Shown piece by piece: positions 38,091 through 47,313 of a stretch of DNA of 64,000 nt (position 1 is the first letter of the stretch; each line of letters starts with the position of its first letter). A model generated the notes under the pieces. The model was not told the origin of the DNA. It made no database searches and was given only the letters and a program-made list of their open reading frames with translations. The position numbers were made by a program, and so were the translations under genes. The DNA is from Flavobacterium sp. LC2016-12. Lineage in GTDB: Bacteria; Bacteroidota; Bacteroidia; Flavobacteriales; Flavobacteriaceae. The stretch lies in contig NZ_JADKPT010000001.1 of the NCBI RefSeq assembly GCF_015351595.1, positions 992,001 through 1,056,000 of the forward strand, given 5' to 3'.

Positions 38091-38166
38091 TATAATTTTG
38101 CTTTTAAAGAGTGTTACTACTCCATAAAATTACAATATTAATAAGGAAAATGAGTAACTGTGATTG

Positions 38167-39501
38167 CTACTTTTTGAATTTTTTAACAGGTTTTTCAGCT
38201 ACTTCAACTTTGTTTTGTAAAACGTAATTAGCCATTAGTTTCTCTATCAATTCATCTTTAGTAAGATGATGAAAAACTGTTTTTACTTTTGTTTTTAAAT
38301 CAGCTGAAATGTCGTGATTAGGTTTTGTTTTGAAGATTTGTTTTGCCCATAAAAGCGTATTGTTTTCTTCTAAACTGATAACAGATGGTTTTTGGAATTT
38401 AATGAATTTAATTCCTAATTCTTTTTCAAATTCCGGAATTTCAATTACTTCTTCCTCTTGCAAAACGGTTAATGAAAGCCCCTTCGCCCCTGCCCTTGCC
38501 GTTCTTCCGCTACGGTGAACATAAGTTTCATAAGTATCAGGCAAATGGTAATTGACAACATAAGAGATTTCTTTTACGTCAATTCCTCTGGCTGCCAAAT
38601 CAGTAGCTACTAAAATATTAATATGTCCTTCACGAAATTGCTCCATAATTCTGTCACGAATTCCTTGTGATAAACTACCATGCAATGCTCCCGAAGAAAA
38701 ACGATTTATTGCCAGATTTTTGGCTAATTTATTAACTGCAGCTTTGGTTTTGCAGAAGATGATTCCGCGTTCTCCTTCTTTTGAGTTTAGAAAGTGCATT
38801 AAAACATCTAATTTTTCAATAGGGTCAACTACAATATATTCGTGATCAATTCCTTGGTTACCAACAGTCTCCATATTGGCACTAACCTGAACTACATTTT
38901 TATTTAAGTAATTCTGAATCAATTGTTTGATTGTTCCAGGTAAAGTTGCAGAAAACAATAAAGTGCGGTGTTTTTTAGGAAGTTCAACAACAATTTCGTC
39001 CAAACTTTCTTTTAGGATGGAAACCATTTCATCGGCTTCGTCCAGAACTAAATATTCAGTTTGTTTTAGATCAATTGCTTTGCGCTGAATCAGGTCAATT
39101 AAACGTCCTGGTGTAGCCACAACAATTTGTGTTGGCTGTGTTAGGCGTTCAATTTGTGGTTTTATTGGGATTCCACCACAAGTTGAAGCTATAGAGATAT
39201 TTGGAATATGTTTTCCAAAATCTTCTAAATTTCTAAATATTTGTTGTCCAAGTTCTCTGGTTGGAACTAAAATTACAGCCTGAACTGTTGCGATTTCAGT
39301 ATTAACTAACTGTAATAATGGTAATCCAAAAGCAGCTGTTTTCCCAGTTCCGGTTTTAGCTAAACCAACAACATCATGACTTTCAGATAAAAGCAATGGA
39401 ATTGTTTTTTGTTGAATTTCTGTTGGTTCAACAATATTTAATTCGCCTAAAGCTTTTAAAATTGGTGCTGAAACTCCTAATGCTGAGAATTGTTTAGACA
39501 T
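38167..39501 (-). CDS. DEAD-box ATP-dependent RNA helicase
   Basis: 444 residues from ATG 39501 (MSKQFSALGVS). All core motifs are visible: AKTGTGKTAAF (I), PTRELGQQ (Ia), TPGRLIDL (Ib), VLDEADEM (II), FSATL (III), IIFCKTKAAV, VATDLAARGIDV (V) and HRSGRTARAG (VI). The C-terminal tail is Lys-rich, as in RhlE-type helicases that act in ribosome assembly or cold adaptation. Upstream in-frame codons to 39531 are ignored. Confidence 0.93.
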   Translation of the reverse strand: MSKQFSALGVSAPILKALGELNIVEPTEIQQKTIPLLLSESHDVVGLAKTGTGKTAAFGLPLLQLVNTEIATVQAVILVPTRELGQQIFRNLEDFGKHIPNISIASTCGGIPIKPQIERLTQPTQIVVATPGRLIDLIQRKAIDLKQTEYLVLDEADEMVSILKESLDEIVVELPKKHRTLLFSATLPGTIKQLIQNYLNKNVVQVSANMETVGNQGIDHEYIVVDPIEKLDVLMHFLNSKEGERGIIFCKTKAAVNKLAKNLAINRFSSGALHGSLSQGIRDRIMEQFREGHINILVATDLAARGIDVKEISYVVNYHLPDTYETYVHRSGRTARAGAKGLSLTVLQEEEVIEIPEFEKELGIKFIKFQKPSVISLEENNTLLWAKQIFKTKPNHDISADLKTKVKTVFHHLTKDELIEKLMANYVLQNKVEVAEKPVKKFKK

Positions 39502-39521
39502 GTTTTGATTTTTGTTTATTT

Positions 39522-39583
39522 TTTGTTTCAAGTTTCAGGTTTCAAGTTAAATGCAGATTCCAACAAACTTGAAACCTGAAACT
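39522..39583. repeat. GTTTCA heptad hairpin between two helicase genes
   Basis: AGTTTCAGGTTTCAAGTT (39531-39548) pairs perfectly over 18 bp with 39566-39583, loop of 17 nt, followed by TTTTTT on the plus strand. A further heptad precedes the left arm. Confidence 0.82.
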
Positions 39584-39601
39584 TTTTTAACCTCTTCCAG
39601 A

Positions 39602-41140
39602 TCAATCCGGCTCGTTCATGATTTTTTCACGGTATTTTTTACCGATCAATAAGATCATATTCTTTTTATAATCCTCCACCAGCCATTCGCGGTAGTTTTT
39701 ACTGCATTGGCTCAAACATTTTGCATAGCGTTTGATACGGCATTCGATATCGTCATCCAGTTCTTTTCCGAGTGCTTTTGCTTCCTGTAATGTTTCTGTA
39801 TTATCTACACACATTGAAGCGTGTTGTTCTAATGATTTGTCTAATACTACTTTAGAACGTAAATTCTGTTTGATGATTAATTTATGTTCTTCATCAACAT
39901 CAAAAGTAACATCTGCAGTTTTACTGAATTTTGCTCTTAATTCCGGTGGCATACTGTATTTGAAATACAATTCGATTTCAGTATCATCACGTAGATTTTC
40001 TAAATAAAATTCAGGTGATTTAAAGATATGCTGCCAGTTTACCGGCTCACTCCATAAACCAAAACGTGCGGCATTATTACCTAGATCGATTACTGTAAAC
40101 TCGTCTTTACCAGGTAATTTACGAGATCCACGACCAATCATTTGGTAGTATAAAGTTAACGATTTTGTGGCTCTGTTTAAGATAATAGTCTCAACAGTTG
40201 GTTCATCAAAACCGGTAGTCAAAATTCCAACAGATGTTAAAATCGCATCCGGAGTCTTTTTGAACCATGCCAAAATATCTTTACGTTCTTCAGAACTACT
40301 TGTGTTATCAAGGTGTCTGATATCGTAACCAGCTTCTCTAAACGTTTCATATACATATAATGAAGTATGAATACCGTTATTGAAAATCAAAGTCTTTTTA
40401 CCTAAAGAACGCTCTGTATAAGCATGCAAAAGTTTCTCCTGCATGATAGTATTGGTATATAAATCATCAGATGATTTTACGGTATAATCTCCGTTGATAC
40501 CTACTTTTAATGAAGTCAAACCTACATCATAGCTATACGTTGTAGCGCGTGCAAGAAATCCTTTGTCAATTAATGAACTAATAGTGTCACCCACAATAAG
40601 TTCATCATAACTCTGGTGCATTGGTAATTTTATATTTGAACTCAAAGGTGTTGCTGTTACTCCAAGAATAAAAGCGTTTTTGAATGAGTTTAATAATTTT
40701 CTAAATGAATTGTAATGTGCCTCATCAATAATGACCAAACCAATATTATCAAGATGTAATTTCTCATCATTGATACGGTTTTTTAAAGTTTCAACCATCG
40801 CCACAAAACAAGAATAATCGTTTTGATCAGGTAATTCTTTTACTTTACTATTGATTATTTTGTTGCTAACACCAAACCCTTTAAGCATTTTTGAGGTTTG
40901 CTTACAAAGTTCGATACGGTGTGTTAAGACAACCACTTTTTTATCGTTATTAGCTAAATAACGACGAACGATTTCGGAAAAAATTACTGTTTTTCCACCA
41001 CCTGTAGGTAATTGATACAATAAATGATGTTGAGCTGGAGCATTATCTAAACGTTCAAAAATGGCATCAATATCGCCTTTTTGGTATGCATAAAGTTCTT
41101 TTTTCTCTTCTCTTTCTATTTCTAAAGTGTTTTGAGACAT
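39602..41140 (-). CDS. DEAD/DEAH-family (SF2) helicase, RadD/SSL2-like
   Basis: 512 residues. QLPTGGGKTVIFSEIV (Walker A, about 42-57), LVIIDEAHYNSF (DEAH), GVTATPL (III), LTSVGILTTGFDEPTVET (V) and YQMIGRGSRKL (VI) mark an SF2 helicase of the type III restriction / RadD-like group. No methylase or nuclease domain is attached and none lies nearby, so a repair or RNA role is more likely than restriction. Confidence 0.9.
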   Translation of the reverse strand: MSQNTLEIEREEKKELYAYQKGDIDAIFERLDNAPAQHHLLYQLPTGGGKTVIFSEIVRRYLANNDKKVVVLTHRIELCKQTSKMLKGFGVSNKIINSKVKELPDQNDYSCFVAMVETLKNRINDEKLHLDNIGLVIIDEAHYNSFRKLLNSFKNAFILGVTATPLSSNIKLPMHQSYDELIVGDTISSLIDKGFLARATTYSYDVGLTSLKVGINGDYTVKSSDDLYTNTIMQEKLLHAYTERSLGKKTLIFNNGIHTSLYVYETFREAGYDIRHLDNTSSSEERKDILAWFKKTPDAILTSVGILTTGFDEPTVETIILNRATKSLTLYYQMIGRGSRKLPGKDEFTVIDLGNNAARFGLWSEPVNWQHIFKSPEFYLENLRDDTEIELYFKYSMPPELRAKFSKTADVTFDVDEEHKLIIKQNLRSKVVLDKSLEQHASMCVDNTETLQEAKALGKELDDDIECRIKRYAKCLSQCSKNYREWLVEDYKKNMILLIGKKYREKIMNEPD

Positions 41141-41248
41141 TGTTTATTTTTGGATTTTTGCAAAAATACACCTAAAAAACAGTTATTCATCTTATTTTAA
41201 CCTAAAATAAATGATTTTTTTAAATAAGATTTTTTATGAGAAGTGTTT

Positions 41249-41782
41249 TTATATGTCAATTTTGTCCAAAATTGCCTCAAAATCATACTTGTTTTTCCAT
41301 TTTTGTTGAATAGTTTGCTGTTGAATTTCTAAAATCCTTGTTTTAAATTCAGATAGAACTCCACTAGAAATTATAAAATTTACAGCTTGCTCAAAAGAAT
41401 TAAACATGCTTTTGTAAAATAATTCCTGCTTTATAAAATTTCCTGAAGAAAACGTTTGCGCTATTTCGATATTATACAACATCAAATCGGCAATAATAAA
41501 AGGATCTACTCCTAACACAATAAAATGTTTGATCATTTTCTGGGCAACAGAACGACGCATTTTGGCTTTCGGACGCCATTTTGCATTCGGTTTTTTGATT
41601 GGGAAATATTCATGAGAGATCTTTGTTTTACTTTCCTGTAAAAGTTTGTCTTCTTTTGGATTAAAAACAAAATCATAAAAGGTTTTTACCTGAATAAATT
41701 TCTCGTATAATTCGATAATTTGTTCTTCGAGTTGTTCCTTATTTAATTCTGCTAAATATTTTTTTAAATCGCGCTTACTCAT
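41249..41782 (-). CDS. DUF6155-family protein, unknown function
   Basis: 177 residues from ATG 41782 (MSKRDLKKYLAELNKEQLEEQ); a TTG two codons upstream is less likely. Basic, helical, soluble. MSKRDLKKYL at the start and RPKAKMRRSVAQKMIKHF in the middle are typical of a small family seen in Bacteroidota and Firmicutes. No enzymatic motif recognised. Confidence 0.72.
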   Translation of the reverse strand: MSKRDLKKYLAELNKEQLEEQIIELYEKFIQVKTFYDFVFNPKEDKLLQESKTKISHEYFPIKKPNAKWRPKAKMRRSVAQKMIKHFIVLGVDPFIIADLMLYNIEIAQTFSSGNFIKQELFYKSMFNSFEQAVNFIISSGVLSEFKTRILEIQQQTIQQKWKNKYDFEAILDKIDI

Positions 41783-41884
41783 TATCAAAGTTTAAGAATA
41801 CAAAAATAAATAGTTTCCGGATTCATATCGCAAAAACCAACCATAATACTTAATTTTGCTCGTATAAATTCAAAAAATAGATAC

Positions 41885-42172
41885 ATGCTCAAGATTTTCA
41901 AAGTTACTGCAATTTTAGAAGGAATCTCCTATTTAGTTTTATTCGCAAACATGCTTATTATTAAAAACAACAATCCAGAACTTTATCATACCGTATTGCG
42001 TCCGTTAGGAATGACACATGGTGTTTTGTTTATTGGTTATATTATATTGGCATTTTTATTGAAAAAATCTCAAAACTGGGATTTAAAAACCTTTGGGATT
42101 ATTTTGATAGCCTCTCTTATTCCGTTTGGAACTTTCTACATTGAGAAAAAATATCTAGAAAATAATGCATAA
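41885..42172 (+). CDS. DUF3817 small membrane protein
   Basis: 95 residues with three hydrophobic helices; FKVTAILEGISYLVLFANML at the N-terminus, RPLGMTHGVLFIGYI in the middle. Matches the DUF3817 (YdzA-like) family of unknown function. Its 3' end overlaps the start of the MscS gene by 8 bp, so the two are translationally coupled. Confidence 0.85.
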   Translation: MLKIFKVTAILEGISYLVLFANMLIIKNNNPELYHTVLRPLGMTHGVLFIGYIILAFLLKKSQNWDLKTFGIILIASLIPFGTFYIEKKYLENNA

Positions 42173-43421
42173 GCCTTTGGATAAAATATTTAACTTTTTA
42201 TATCCGCTTTTTAGAGATTGGGGAATGAGCCGCAACTTTGCCTCTTACATCAGCCTAATCTTTAATATTGCCATTATGGTGGCATTGGCATACGCCATTT
42301 ATTATGTTGCAAAATTTGTTTTAGTTACATTGACCGCCATTTTTGCGCAAAAAACTAAAACAAAGTTTGATGATTATTTAATTCACAATAAAACCACAAA
42401 ATACACGGCGTATTTAATTCCGTTCTTTTTTATTTATAAAGCTGTTCCAATAATTCTGGACCGTTACGAATATTGGGAAACCCTTTTTGGAAAAATAGTG
42501 GGTATTTATATAGTTTTGATCAGTTTATGGATTATCAGAACGATTTTTAATGCCTTACGTGATTATCTAAAGCAAAAACCAGAATATAGCGACAAACCAA
42601 TTGACAGTTTTGTTCAGGTTATTATGATTGTGCTTTGGATTTTTGGGGTTGCGATGATTATTTCGACTTTATTCGGAATCAAAAAAGGCGAATTACTTAC
42701 TATTTTAGGAACACTTTCCGCTATTATTATCTTGATTTTCAGAGATACTATTTTAGGATTTGTTTCGAGTGTTCAGGTTGCGATTAACGATATGGTTCGT
42801 ATTGGTGACTGGATTACGATGGATAAATTTGGTGCCGATGGAGATGTAATCGAAATTAATCTAACAACGGTAAAAGTTCGAAATTTTGACAATACGATTA
42901 CCACGATTCCAACGTATGCCTTGAGTTCAGACTCATTTCAAAACTGGCGCGGTATGCAAAAATCTGATGGAAGACGTATTAAAAGACATGTTTTAATTAA
43001 AAGCAGCAGCATTCGTTTTCTGAATGATGAAGATTTGAATCAGATGAAAAAAGTGCAGCTGATTAGTACTTATATTGAAAGCAGACAAGCTGAAATTGAA
43101 AAATACAACGATTTACGTGGTGTTGACAAAACGCTGGCGCTAAACGGTCGTAATATGACTAATTTGGGTTTGTTCCGAAAATATATAATACAATATTTGA
43201 TCACACATCCTGGATTAAATAAAGACATGCATATGATGTGCCGGCAGTTACAATCTACTGCACATGGTGTTCCTTTAGAGATTTATGCGTTTTCAAGTGA
43301 TAAACGCTGGGCTAACTACGAATATATCATGGCCGATATTTTTGATCATATAATGGCTTCTGTAGAATATTTTGATTTGGAAATATTCGAATTGCCTTCG
43401 AAGATTGGAAGATTAGATTAA
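42165..43421 (+). CDS. MscS-family mechanosensitive channel (YbdG/MscM-like)
   Basis: 418 residues with about five N-terminal membrane helices, then the MscS pore helix and beta domain: LGTLSAIIILIFRDTILGFVSS, DMVRIGDWITMDKFGADGDV, and VRNFDNTITTIPTYAL. The long C-terminal domain after residue 270 (GRRIKRHVLI, VDKTLALNGRNMTNLGLFR) is typical of YbdG-type channels. It would release solutes on osmotic downshock. Confidence 0.92.
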   Translation: MHKPLDKIFNFLYPLFRDWGMSRNFASYISLIFNIAIMVALAYAIYYVAKFVLVTLTAIFAQKTKTKFDDYLIHNKTTKYTAYLIPFFFIYKAVPIILDRYEYWETLFGKIVGIYIVLISLWIIRTIFNALRDYLKQKPEYSDKPIDSFVQVIMIVLWIFGVAMIISTLFGIKKGELLTILGTLSAIIILIFRDTILGFVSSVQVAINDMVRIGDWITMDKFGADGDVIEINLTTVKVRNFDNTITTIPTYALSSDSFQNWRGMQKSDGRRIKRHVLIKSSSIRFLNDEDLNQMKKVQLISTYIESRQAEIEKYNDLRGVDKTLALNGRNMTNLGLFRKYIIQYLITHPGLNKDMHMMCRQLQSTAHGVPLEIYAFSSDKRWANYEYIMADIFDHIMASVEYFDLEIFELPSKIGRLD

Positions 43422-43428
43422 AGGTTAT

Positions 43429-43586
43429 TTTGTTTCAAGTTTCAGGTTTCAGGTTGTTTGCCTTTGAGCATAACTTAACTGCAAAGTTTGGCTTGCAAAC
43501 TTTGCAGTTAAGTACATTCCTACAACTTGAAACGTGACACGAGGCTTTAGCCGAATTAGCGAAGCAAACAAAGAAAACTTGAAACT
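43429..43586. repeat. Nested element: GTTTCA heptads around an 18-bp perfect hairpin
   Basis: Left heptads GTTTCAAGTTTCAGGTTTC at about 43431-43457 face ACAACTTGAAACGTGACAC at about 43522-43540. Between them, ACTTAACTGCAAAGTTTG (43473-43490) pairs perfectly with 43496-43513, loop GCTTG. A GGCTTTAGCC palindrome and another AACTTGAAAC follow to 43586. Confidence 0.82.
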
Positions 43587-44015
43587 TTATTTCTCCATCT
43601 TTTCAAAAACATACTCAGAGTTGTTGTATTCTATAGGAACTTCAGGAAGAAAAAGCGGAAGATTAAAGTAAGTTCCGATGACACCTTTTCCGAGAATCAG
43701 TTTGTTATCCTTTTGCAATAAAGCGATTGGAGTTCTTTTCCAGCTTCCTCCATTTGAGATAAAATGAAAATCGCCTCTAAGTGTGTCTCCATGCATATCC
43801 CCTCTTACATCGCCTGAATCTTTTCCGATTTTATGATATAGTATTTCATAACGTCCGTAAAATCTTTTATCGTTGATTTTGATGTCTAAAATCGCGGTGT
43901 CTTTTCCATTCACGGCACGATACAAAACACGATTGTATTTGTCTTTTTTTTCTTTAGAATTGCAAGAGATTAAAAGGGTAAATAGAATAGAAACGACTAT
44001 AAAATTTTTAAGCAT
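43587..44015 (-). CDS. Small lipoprotein, unknown
   Basis: 142 residues with a lipoprotein signal: FTLLISCNSKEKKD, lipobox Cys at about residue 18 followed by charged residues. The mature part is beta-rich with repeated short strands (IKINDKRFYGRYEILYHKIGKD, HGDTLRGDFHF). No known domain recognised. Confidence 0.75.
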   Translation of the reverse strand: MLKNFIVVSILFTLLISCNSKEKKDKYNRVLYRAVNGKDTAILDIKINDKRFYGRYEILYHKIGKDSGDVRGDMHGDTLRGDFHFISNGGSWKRTPIALLQKDNKLILGKGVIGTYFNLPLFLPEVPIEYNNSEYVFEKMEK

Positions 44016-44071
44016 TCTTATTTTTTTATGTTTAGTTAAAATTAACGTATATCGTATGGTGGAGAAAAAAA

Positions 44072-44455
44072 TTACAAACGATCTTTTACAAATTCAATTT
44101 GGGTTTTTCCGTGGGCTTTAGGTTTTCCATCTCCATCTAAATTAACCATTGTTGTGTGGTCAATTGTGATGATGATTTCACGCGTCATCATATTTCTTAC
44201 TGCGCATTTTAAAACCAGTGATGTATTTCCGAATTTAACCACATCAATTCCAATTTCAACAATGTCACCCTGACGTGCAGAGCTTTTAAAATTGATTTCC
44301 GACATGTATTTGGTAACGACTCTGGTATTTTCCAACTGAATGATGGTGTATAATGCCAGTTCTTCATCAATCCACGCTAATAGTTTTCCACCAAATAAAG
44401 TTCCGTTTGGATTTAAATCTTCGGGTTTAACCCACTTTCTGGTATGAAATCGCAT
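44072..44455 (-). CDS. Acyl-CoA thioesterase (hotdog fold, YciA/BFIT-like)
   Basis: 127 residues, single hotdog domain. The hotdog-thioesterase motif DLNPNGTLFGGKLLAWIDE (helix with catalytic Asp) is near the N-terminus, then YMSEINFKSSARQGDIVEI and LVLKCAVRNMMTREII. Hydrolyses acyl-CoA, chain length unknown. Confidence 0.9.
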   Translation of the reverse strand: MRFHTRKWVKPEDLNPNGTLFGGKLLAWIDEELALYTIIQLENTRVVTKYMSEINFKSSARQGDIVEIGIDVVKFGNTSLVLKCAVRNMMTREIIITIDHTTMVNLDGDGKPKAHGKTQIEFVKDRL

Positions 44456-44524
44456 AATTTTAATTTATAAGAGTAAAAATAGATTTTTTTATATTGGAAT
44501 TTTTTCTAAATTTAAAGAAAAAAC

Positions 44525-44932
44525 ATGGCAGATAGAGACACTTTTTTAAGAGAATTCAGAGGAGAAACTTTAGGAACTGTAAGTGCTCAATCTTCAGCAG
44601 ATGAGTTGTTTCAAAATCAGACGATTAGGCCTATTTTAAAACTGCAAAATGATTTGTTTATTGCGGTGTTTATCAACTACGTAAATAAAAACAAGGCCGA
44701 TTTCTATTCCTACACCGTCGAAAAGAAACTCCAGGTCATAGAAAATTCCATTCAAAAAGATATAAAGTTCAGAAATTCTTTAAAAGGAATTGTAATGGCG
44801 CTTTTTACAATTGAAGAATATGAAACTTACATTCAGAATTCTTCAAGTTTAAACAAAAGAATGATGAATTTGTTGATTGACCGATTGAAAAGCCAGGTGC
44901 AATTGTTTGAATTGGAATCGAATTCGAATTAG
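44525..44932 (+). CDS. Conserved small Bacteroidota protein, unknown
   Basis: 135 residues, helical and soluble, starting MADRDTFLREFRGETLG. I do not recognise a family with known function. It lies 30 bp upstream of the RDD gene on the same strand and may be cotranscribed with the RDD and Crp-like genes. Confidence 0.7.
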   Translation: MADRDTFLREFRGETLGTVSAQSSADELFQNQTIRPILKLQNDLFIAVFINYVNKNKADFYSYTVEKKLQVIENSIQKDIKFRNSLKGIVMALFTIEEYETYIQNSSSLNKRMMNLLIDRLKSQVQLFELESNSN

Positions 44933-44962
44933 ATTTATATTGTTTAAATAAATTGATCAAGC

Positions 44963-45556
44963 ATGGAGAACAACTTTACCAAGGTAATGTCTATCAAAAC
45001 AGAAGAAGAATTAATTAAAATTGTCACAGTAAATCGTACCAAATATCAAGAATTGGCAATTGACGCTGCAGAAAAAGAAATTGAATTAAGGAAAATTGAT
45101 ACTTCTACGTTTGAAACGTTAACTGCAAAAGTTGAAACCGAAGACCAAATCATCAAAAAAATTGAAAACAATACAGTTAAATCGCGAATACGATTTGTAA
45201 ACTTCACAATTGATTTTGTTGTGGTTTTTATTCTTTATTTCATGATTGAACCAGTCTTAGAAGCCTTTTTACCATTAACAAGCAGAGCGGAATTATCAAT
45301 CTTCAGAATTGGTTTTTTAATCATTTTTATTTCCCTTTATTATATTCCATTCGAATATAAAACTCAAAAAACTTTGGGGAAAATTATAACAAAAACGAAG
45401 GTTGTTACTTTAGAAGGAAATAAACCAGAGCTTATAGATATTGTGAGCAGAACATTTTGCAGACTTATTCCTTTTGATAGATTTTCATTTTTCTATTCGC
45501 GAAATGGTTTTCATGATGCTATTTCAAGAACCAAAGTTATAAAAGATAATGTTTGA
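44963..45556 (+). CDS. RDD-family membrane protein
   Basis: 197 residues. The N-terminal 65 are soluble and helical; then RIRFVNFTIDFVVVFILYFM (the R..D of RDD), a second helix LSIFRIGFLIIFISLYYIPF, and KTLGKIITKTKVV. RDD proteins are small inner-membrane proteins, some linked to Na+/H+ exchange. The stop overlaps the start of the Crp-like gene by 8 bp. Confidence 0.85.
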   Translation: MENNFTKVMSIKTEEELIKIVTVNRTKYQELAIDAAEKEIELRKIDTSTFETLTAKVETEDQIIKKIENNTVKSRIRFVNFTIDFVVVFILYFMIEPVLEAFLPLTSRAELSIFRIGFLIIFISLYYIPFEYKTQKTLGKIITKTKVVTLEGNKPELIDIVSRTFCRLIPFDRFSFFYSRNGFHDAISRTKVIKDNV

Positions 45557-46124
45557 TCAATTCCGAAATAAATTTCCTCTAAAAGATTCTAAATGGATCG
45601 AATACACAAACCATTTCAAACGTCTTGAAGTTCCTTCCAAAACGATACTTTTAGAAGAAGGTGAAATTTCAAAAAGGCTTTTTATAATCGAAAAAGGCTG
45701 TATACGGGTTTGGTTTAATAATAACGGAAAAGATTTAACGACACAGTTTTTCTTCGAAAATCAAAGCGTGGCTTCTATTGAAAGTTTCATGAAAAAATTA
45801 CCCAGTCCGGTCGCGATTGAAACCATCGAAGCGTCTGTTATTTGGTGGATTTCTAAAAGTGATCTGGATAAAATTTTAGAAGAAATAAAAGAAATTCCAG
45901 AATTAAGAGATCGTTTTATTAATATGCTTTTCGAACGAACATTTGATTATATGAAACATTTTGTTTCTTTTATAAAAGACTCTCCTACCCAGCGTTATCT
46001 TAATTTAATTGAAGAAAGACCTCAGGTTCTTCAGCGAGTGCCACAACATTATATTGCTTCCTATCTCGGAGTAAGCACTGTTCATTTAAGCCGAATTAAA
46101 AGTCAATCGCTTCACGCAAAATAA
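45549..46124 (+). CDS. Crp/Fnr-family transcriptional regulator
   Basis: 191 residues: a cyclic-nucleotide-like sensor domain (about 20-115: TILLEEGEISKRLFIIEKGC, TQFFFENQSV) and a short HTH end with QHYIASYLGVSTVHLSRIKS. The cNMP contacts of E. coli Crp are not conserved, so the ligand is unknown. Directly upstream of a divergent-free oxidoreductase gene whose promoter carries a 16-bp palindrome, a likely target. Confidence 0.87.
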   Translation: MFDQFRNKFPLKDSKWIEYTNHFKRLEVPSKTILLEEGEISKRLFIIEKGCIRVWFNNNGKDLTTQFFFENQSVASIESFMKKLPSPVAIETIEASVIWWISKSDLDKILEEIKEIPELRDRFINMLFERTFDYMKHFVSFIKDSPTQRYLNLIEERPQVLQRVPQHYIASYLGVSTVHLSRIKSQSLHAK

Positions 46125-46210
46125 TTGAATTTTACTAAATAACTTATATGATAAATTATAAGCCAAGTTTAAATGAGCTTATATAACTTATATGGTGGAA
46201 AATTTCATTT

Positions 46211-46226
46211 GATAACAAATGTTATC
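46211..46226. promoter_or_regulatory. Candidate operator palindrome and -7 box upstream of the oxidoreductase gene
   Basis: GATAACA AA TGTTATC (46211-46226) is a perfect palindrome with 2-bp centre. TAACTTTG at 46248-46255 is a good -7 box, so the palindrome centre lies about 43 bp before the start point, where Crp-type activators usually bind. No -33 TTG at the normal distance, as expected for an activator-dependent promoter. Confidence 0.6.
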
Positions 46227-46275
46227 GTCAGCGCATAAATGGGATTCTAACTTTGCATCATAAAATTAAATAATT

Positions 46276-47247
46276 ATGAAAGCAGCAGTAGTTTATAAAA
46301 GAGGCGAATCGCCCAAATATGCAGAATTTGTAGAACCAATTCCACAGAATGAAAATCAAATTTCACTTTCGGTCAAAGCCGTAGCCATTACTAATTTAGA
46401 TAAAGGTAAAGCAAGCGGAAAGCATTATTCTTCATATAATCACAATGAAAATGGATTTGTTGTTAGCAGTGATGCAGTAGGTTTATTAGAAAACGGAACC
46501 AGAGTTTACGCTCGAGGAATTACCGGTACAATGGCTGAAAAAACAATTATTGATAAAAATATTTTGGTGCCATTACCAGAAGGAATTAGCAATACGATAG
46601 CGGCCGCAATGCCAAATGCAGTAGCAGGCTCTGCGATGGCGCTTAAATTCAGGGCAGGAATAAGACCAGGAGAAATTGTTTTGATAAACGGAGGAGCTGG
46701 TTTTACAGGACAAATGGCGATTCAGATTGCGAAACATTACGGAGCAAAAAAAATAATTGTTACTGCAAGAAATGAAAAGACATTTCAAAGGCTATTAGAA
46801 TTAGGCGCTGACGAAATTATTTCCTTAAAGCAAGATGAAGAGACCATTATAAATCAGCTAAAAGAAATTCATCAAAATAAACCAATTGATATTGTTTTGG
46901 ATTATTTGTGGGGAAATACAGCAGAATTAATCCTTTCTGTATTAAAAGGAAATGGTTCTTTTACTCATAAAACTAGATATGTAAATGTTGGAAGTATAGC
47001 AGGAGATTCTATCCAATTGTCAGCAGGAATCTTAAGAAGTGTTGATCTTCAATTATCAGGCTCTGGTTTAGGAAGCTGGTCAAAAGAAGAAGTGAAATTA
47101 TTGTTTTCAGAAATACTTCCGGAAATGTTTCTTTTAGCTACTCAAAACAAAATCAAAGTAAATATCGAAGAAGTTGACTTAAAAGATATTGAACAAATGT
47201 GGAATGCAGAAGTTTCGCACGGAAAACGTTTAGTTGTAAAAATTTAG
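46276..47247 (+). CDS. Zinc-free MDR-type quinone oxidoreductase / alcohol dehydrogenase-like
   Basis: 323 residues. The GroES-like N-terminus (MKAAVVYKRGESPKYAEF) and the NADPH loop INGGAGFTGQMAIQIAKHYGAKKIIVTAR (about 138-166, quoted in parts) mark the medium-chain reductase superfamily. The structural and catalytic zinc ligands of true alcohol dehydrogenases are absent, so quinone or enone reduction is likely. Probably under the Crp/Fnr-type regulator encoded next to it. Confidence 0.87.
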   Translation: MKAAVVYKRGESPKYAEFVEPIPQNENQISLSVKAVAITNLDKGKASGKHYSSYNHNENGFVVSSDAVGLLENGTRVYARGITGTMAEKTIIDKNILVPLPEGISNTIAAAMPNAVAGSAMALKFRAGIRPGEIVLINGGAGFTGQMAIQIAKHYGAKKIIVTARNEKTFQRLLELGADEIISLKQDEETIINQLKEIHQNKPIDIVLDYLWGNTAELILSVLKGNGSFTHKTRYVNVGSIAGDSIQLSAGILRSVDLQLSGSGLGSWSKEEVKLLFSEILPEMFLLATQNKIKVNIEEVDLKDIEQMWNAEVSHGKRLVVKI

Positions 47248-47251
47248 TAAA

Positions 47252-47296
47252 GAAAAAAGGTTTGATAAGATCGTAATCTTGTCAAACCTTTTCTTT
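47252..47296. terminator. Bidirectional terminator
   Basis: AAAAGGTTTGATAAGAT (47255-47271) pairs with ATCTTGTCAAACCTTTT (47276-47292) with one G-U, loop CGTA. Lies between convergent genes. Confidence 0.85.
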
Positions 47297-47313
47297 ATAA
47301 TATCTTAGAAAAT

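Noticed and set aside
39602..41140. Helicase considered as part of a restriction or defence system
   Set aside because: No methylase, nuclease or other defence gene is adjacent; neighbours are ordinary housekeeping genes.
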